Shown here in pieces: positions 62,058 through 64,000 of a DNA stretch of 64,000 nucleotides (position 1 is its first letter; the number at the start of each line of letters is the position of its first letter). Under the pieces are notes generated by a model. It was not told where the DNA came from. It was given only the letters and a program-made list of their open reading frames with translations, and made no database searches. The position numbers and the translations under genes were made by a program. Location of the stretch: assembly GCF_051020975.1 (NCBI RefSeq), contig NC_135045.1, positions 1,862,501 to 1,926,500 of the forward strand, read 5' to 3'. Source of the stretch: Osmia lignaria lignaria (lineage: Eukaryota > Arthropoda > Insecta > Hymenoptera > Megachilidae).

Positions 62058-64000
62058 GTGAGTACTCGTCCAAAATGTTGAAGTATTTTAGAAATCAGAT
62101 TATTCTATAAGTAAGATAGAATTTTAGAATTGTCAAATTTTCAAGAAAATTATCTGTAGCATCAAGGGATCACAATTACGATTATTTTCTTAAAAATCGA
62201 ATTATTATTCCATAAGTAAAATAGAATTTTAGAATCGTTAAATTTTCAAGGAAGATATCGAGGGGTCTGAATTATGATTTTTCAAGAGAATGACATTACT
62301 TATGGAATGATCTGATACTCGATACGGTTACGATCGTACAAATTTCATTCAAATATCGGATGATGGCTGTTTGACAACGAGCGAGAATAATCTGACAAAC
62401 AATCGAGTAGCCCATCGGAATATCGATATAGAGGCTTATCAGGAATAGAGAAACGGTGGTGGTGGGCCAGGTAGAATCGGTGAGGGCCGGTTTTATCGGT
62501 CGCGATCATCTACCCTTCGATTCGGCATCGGGAACTGCCTATCCGCCGTCGTAACAATTGAACCGGTAATAGAATCACATTTATTCTTATTACCCGACGA
62601 GGTCAAGCGAGCATCGAAACGGACGGGTCTCGATCCAAAGTCGGATCAGGCTCACCCAAGCCATTCCACACCGACTCTCTTATTTCTCCCTGGGCTCCAC
62701 ACACGTACACACTTGCTCTTGTGGTTTCCTTCTGTCACGATCAGGTGAATTTAGAACTGTTCGATGTAATTCGTCGAGAGAGTATCTTTAACGAAAGAAA
62801 GAAAAATTGTATAAACAATCGTCGTTTCTTAGGGATAAATTATAAGGTTCTGCAGTTTGTTTAATTAATACAACCGTGACTCATGCACCTATGCCACGGT
62901 GAGCAACAAAGCATCTGCCACGTTGTATCTCGTTCTCCATCTCGCCGCGTTCTTTAGGACTGAACCTACAAGACTATCAAAACCTTTGCTCGCGTTATGA
63001 AGATGCCGCCTTGTAGATATATATATAAAATTTCTGCGTAAGGTCCTAACCCATTCTGTTGTTGACAATAATTCATCAGACTGTTGTATTGTTGTATGGC
63101 GAGGAACGAGCTGAGGGACAACAGAACGCGGTTTTTCTTATCTTTGCCAAGATTTCGTCCAAATTTTCGTGCTGTTCTGTTTCACTTGAACGTTATTACG
63201 TAGATCATTGTCTCAGATTTATGAGATCCTTTAACGATATTAATGAATTTCGGTACGGAACGTATGGTTTTTAATGTTCCAACATTTCAATTAGAGCCTT
63301 AAGAATAACTGAATTTCAATTTGAAAATATATTATAGAGAGGCTGATAGGAAATATTCTGGCCTCTGGATTTGTTCACGCTTTAACCGTGACGAGATTAA
63401 AATATCCCGCTGGAACGATTGGACGTTAGCACGTACTAATGGCGGAGGTGTCCGGTGCATGTACATTGAACACAGTTGAAGTTGCGTGGAGCGGCTCGTG
63501 TAACGTGGCGGAACGACGAACAACCGTGAAGGTGTGATGATAAAGGAAAGGTACCTGTACGTGGGCGTAAACGGGTGGCGACCTCGGAGGCGTAGCCAAT
63601 GCTGCAGGCGACAAGCTTATCGAATGGCAAGTATGCCTCCGCTTCTGTTGCCAGCTTAACAAGCGGATCCATATCTGCATGTAGGAAAGTTGACGATTTC
63701 GATAATCAACGAACGCTCTACTTAGATCCTATATCAATTATTTAAAAAAAAATGGAGGAAAAGAATTGGCGAAAATATCCGAAGATGGATTTCGTTCGAG
63801 TTGGCCAGCATCGCGGCTCACCTGACTGTGGCAACCGTTACAGGAGACTCCTTCTCGGTGCCACTATTAATATTAATGCATTCCGTCGTTCTTGCGGCAT
63901 TGTGCTCGCGTTGACGGTGGCGCGTCCAACGTCGGCCGTCCAACAATATCCGACGAGCAACGACCACGTCCTTTCCGCGGCCGTTTAAGTGGCCACGCCG
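62058..64000 (+). other. Intron of the second gene to window end
   Basis: Begins GTGAGT. It holds a diverged two-copy tandem repeat at 62101-62305 and a (TA)n stretch near 63018. No further exon was recognised. I looked specifically for a bHLH basic region and did not find one. Confidence 0.6.
62101..62305. repeat. Two-copy 105-bp tandem duplication
   Basis: TAGAATTTTAGAAT anchors recur at 62117 and 62222 with flanking ATAAGTAA and AAATTTTCAAG blocks. The copies differ at roughly one base in five by eye. An inverse of ATTCCATAAGTAA appears just after copy two. Confidence 0.7.

Noticed and set aside
1..64000. tRNA, rRNA, CRISPR or viral genes
   Set aside because: No tRNA B-box with matching arms, no regularly spaced repeats, and no recognisable viral or transposase protein were found by eye. 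A tRNAscan/Infernal run would be decisive.

Overview
The window looks like nuclear DNA of an insect, most likely a hymenopteran such as a bee or related wasp. I infer this from long AT-rich introns broken by CpG-rich, purine/pyrimidine-skewed promoter-like islands, canonical GT-AG introns, and the genes themselves. All genes I can support lie on the + strand. I found no bacterial genes, tRNA, rRNA or CRISPR array.

Positions 1-26366 hold the 3' part of klarsicht (klar), a KASH-domain (LINC complex) protein. Twelve coding exons (the first cut by the window edge) join without a frame break into 1038 codons plus TGA. They end in a textbook KASH module: a basic/aromatic lead-in, a transmembrane helix, and a 28-residue lumenal tail ending GPPPV with Cys at position -23. 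The last exons are separated by introns of 1.4-7.8 kb. Those introns hold a 626-bp palindromic MITE with a perfect 8-bp target duplication (4830-5471), a TATA-box/103-codon ORF candidate (7974-9213), and two candidate internal klar starts (15162 and 24135) that are phase-compatible with downstream exons and would give N-terminally shortened KASH isoforms.

Positions 26367 to about 34300 are the klar 3' UTR and the intergenic interval, with simple repeats and one short MITE-like element (28847-29018). From about 34320 a CpG-rich promoter/5' UTR leads into a second gene. Its first coding exon is 35550-35866 (Gly/Ala/His/Pro-rich, transcription-factor-like N-terminus). The next exon I can support is 26 kb downstream (62010-62057). 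That exon is extended in frame upstream to an alternative ATG at 61888, so two alternative N-termini feed the same splice donor. The gene runs off the window before any diagnostic domain. Because klar and trachealess (trh, bHLH-PAS) lie in the same cytological interval in Drosophila (61C, from memory), trh is my leading guess, but it is unproven.

The 26-kb intron (35867-61887) contains no further exon I can defend. It holds several candidate regulatory patches: an ACGTG tandem triplet, a 16-bp palindrome in a TGCAT cluster, and an NRF-1-type palindrome in a CpG island.
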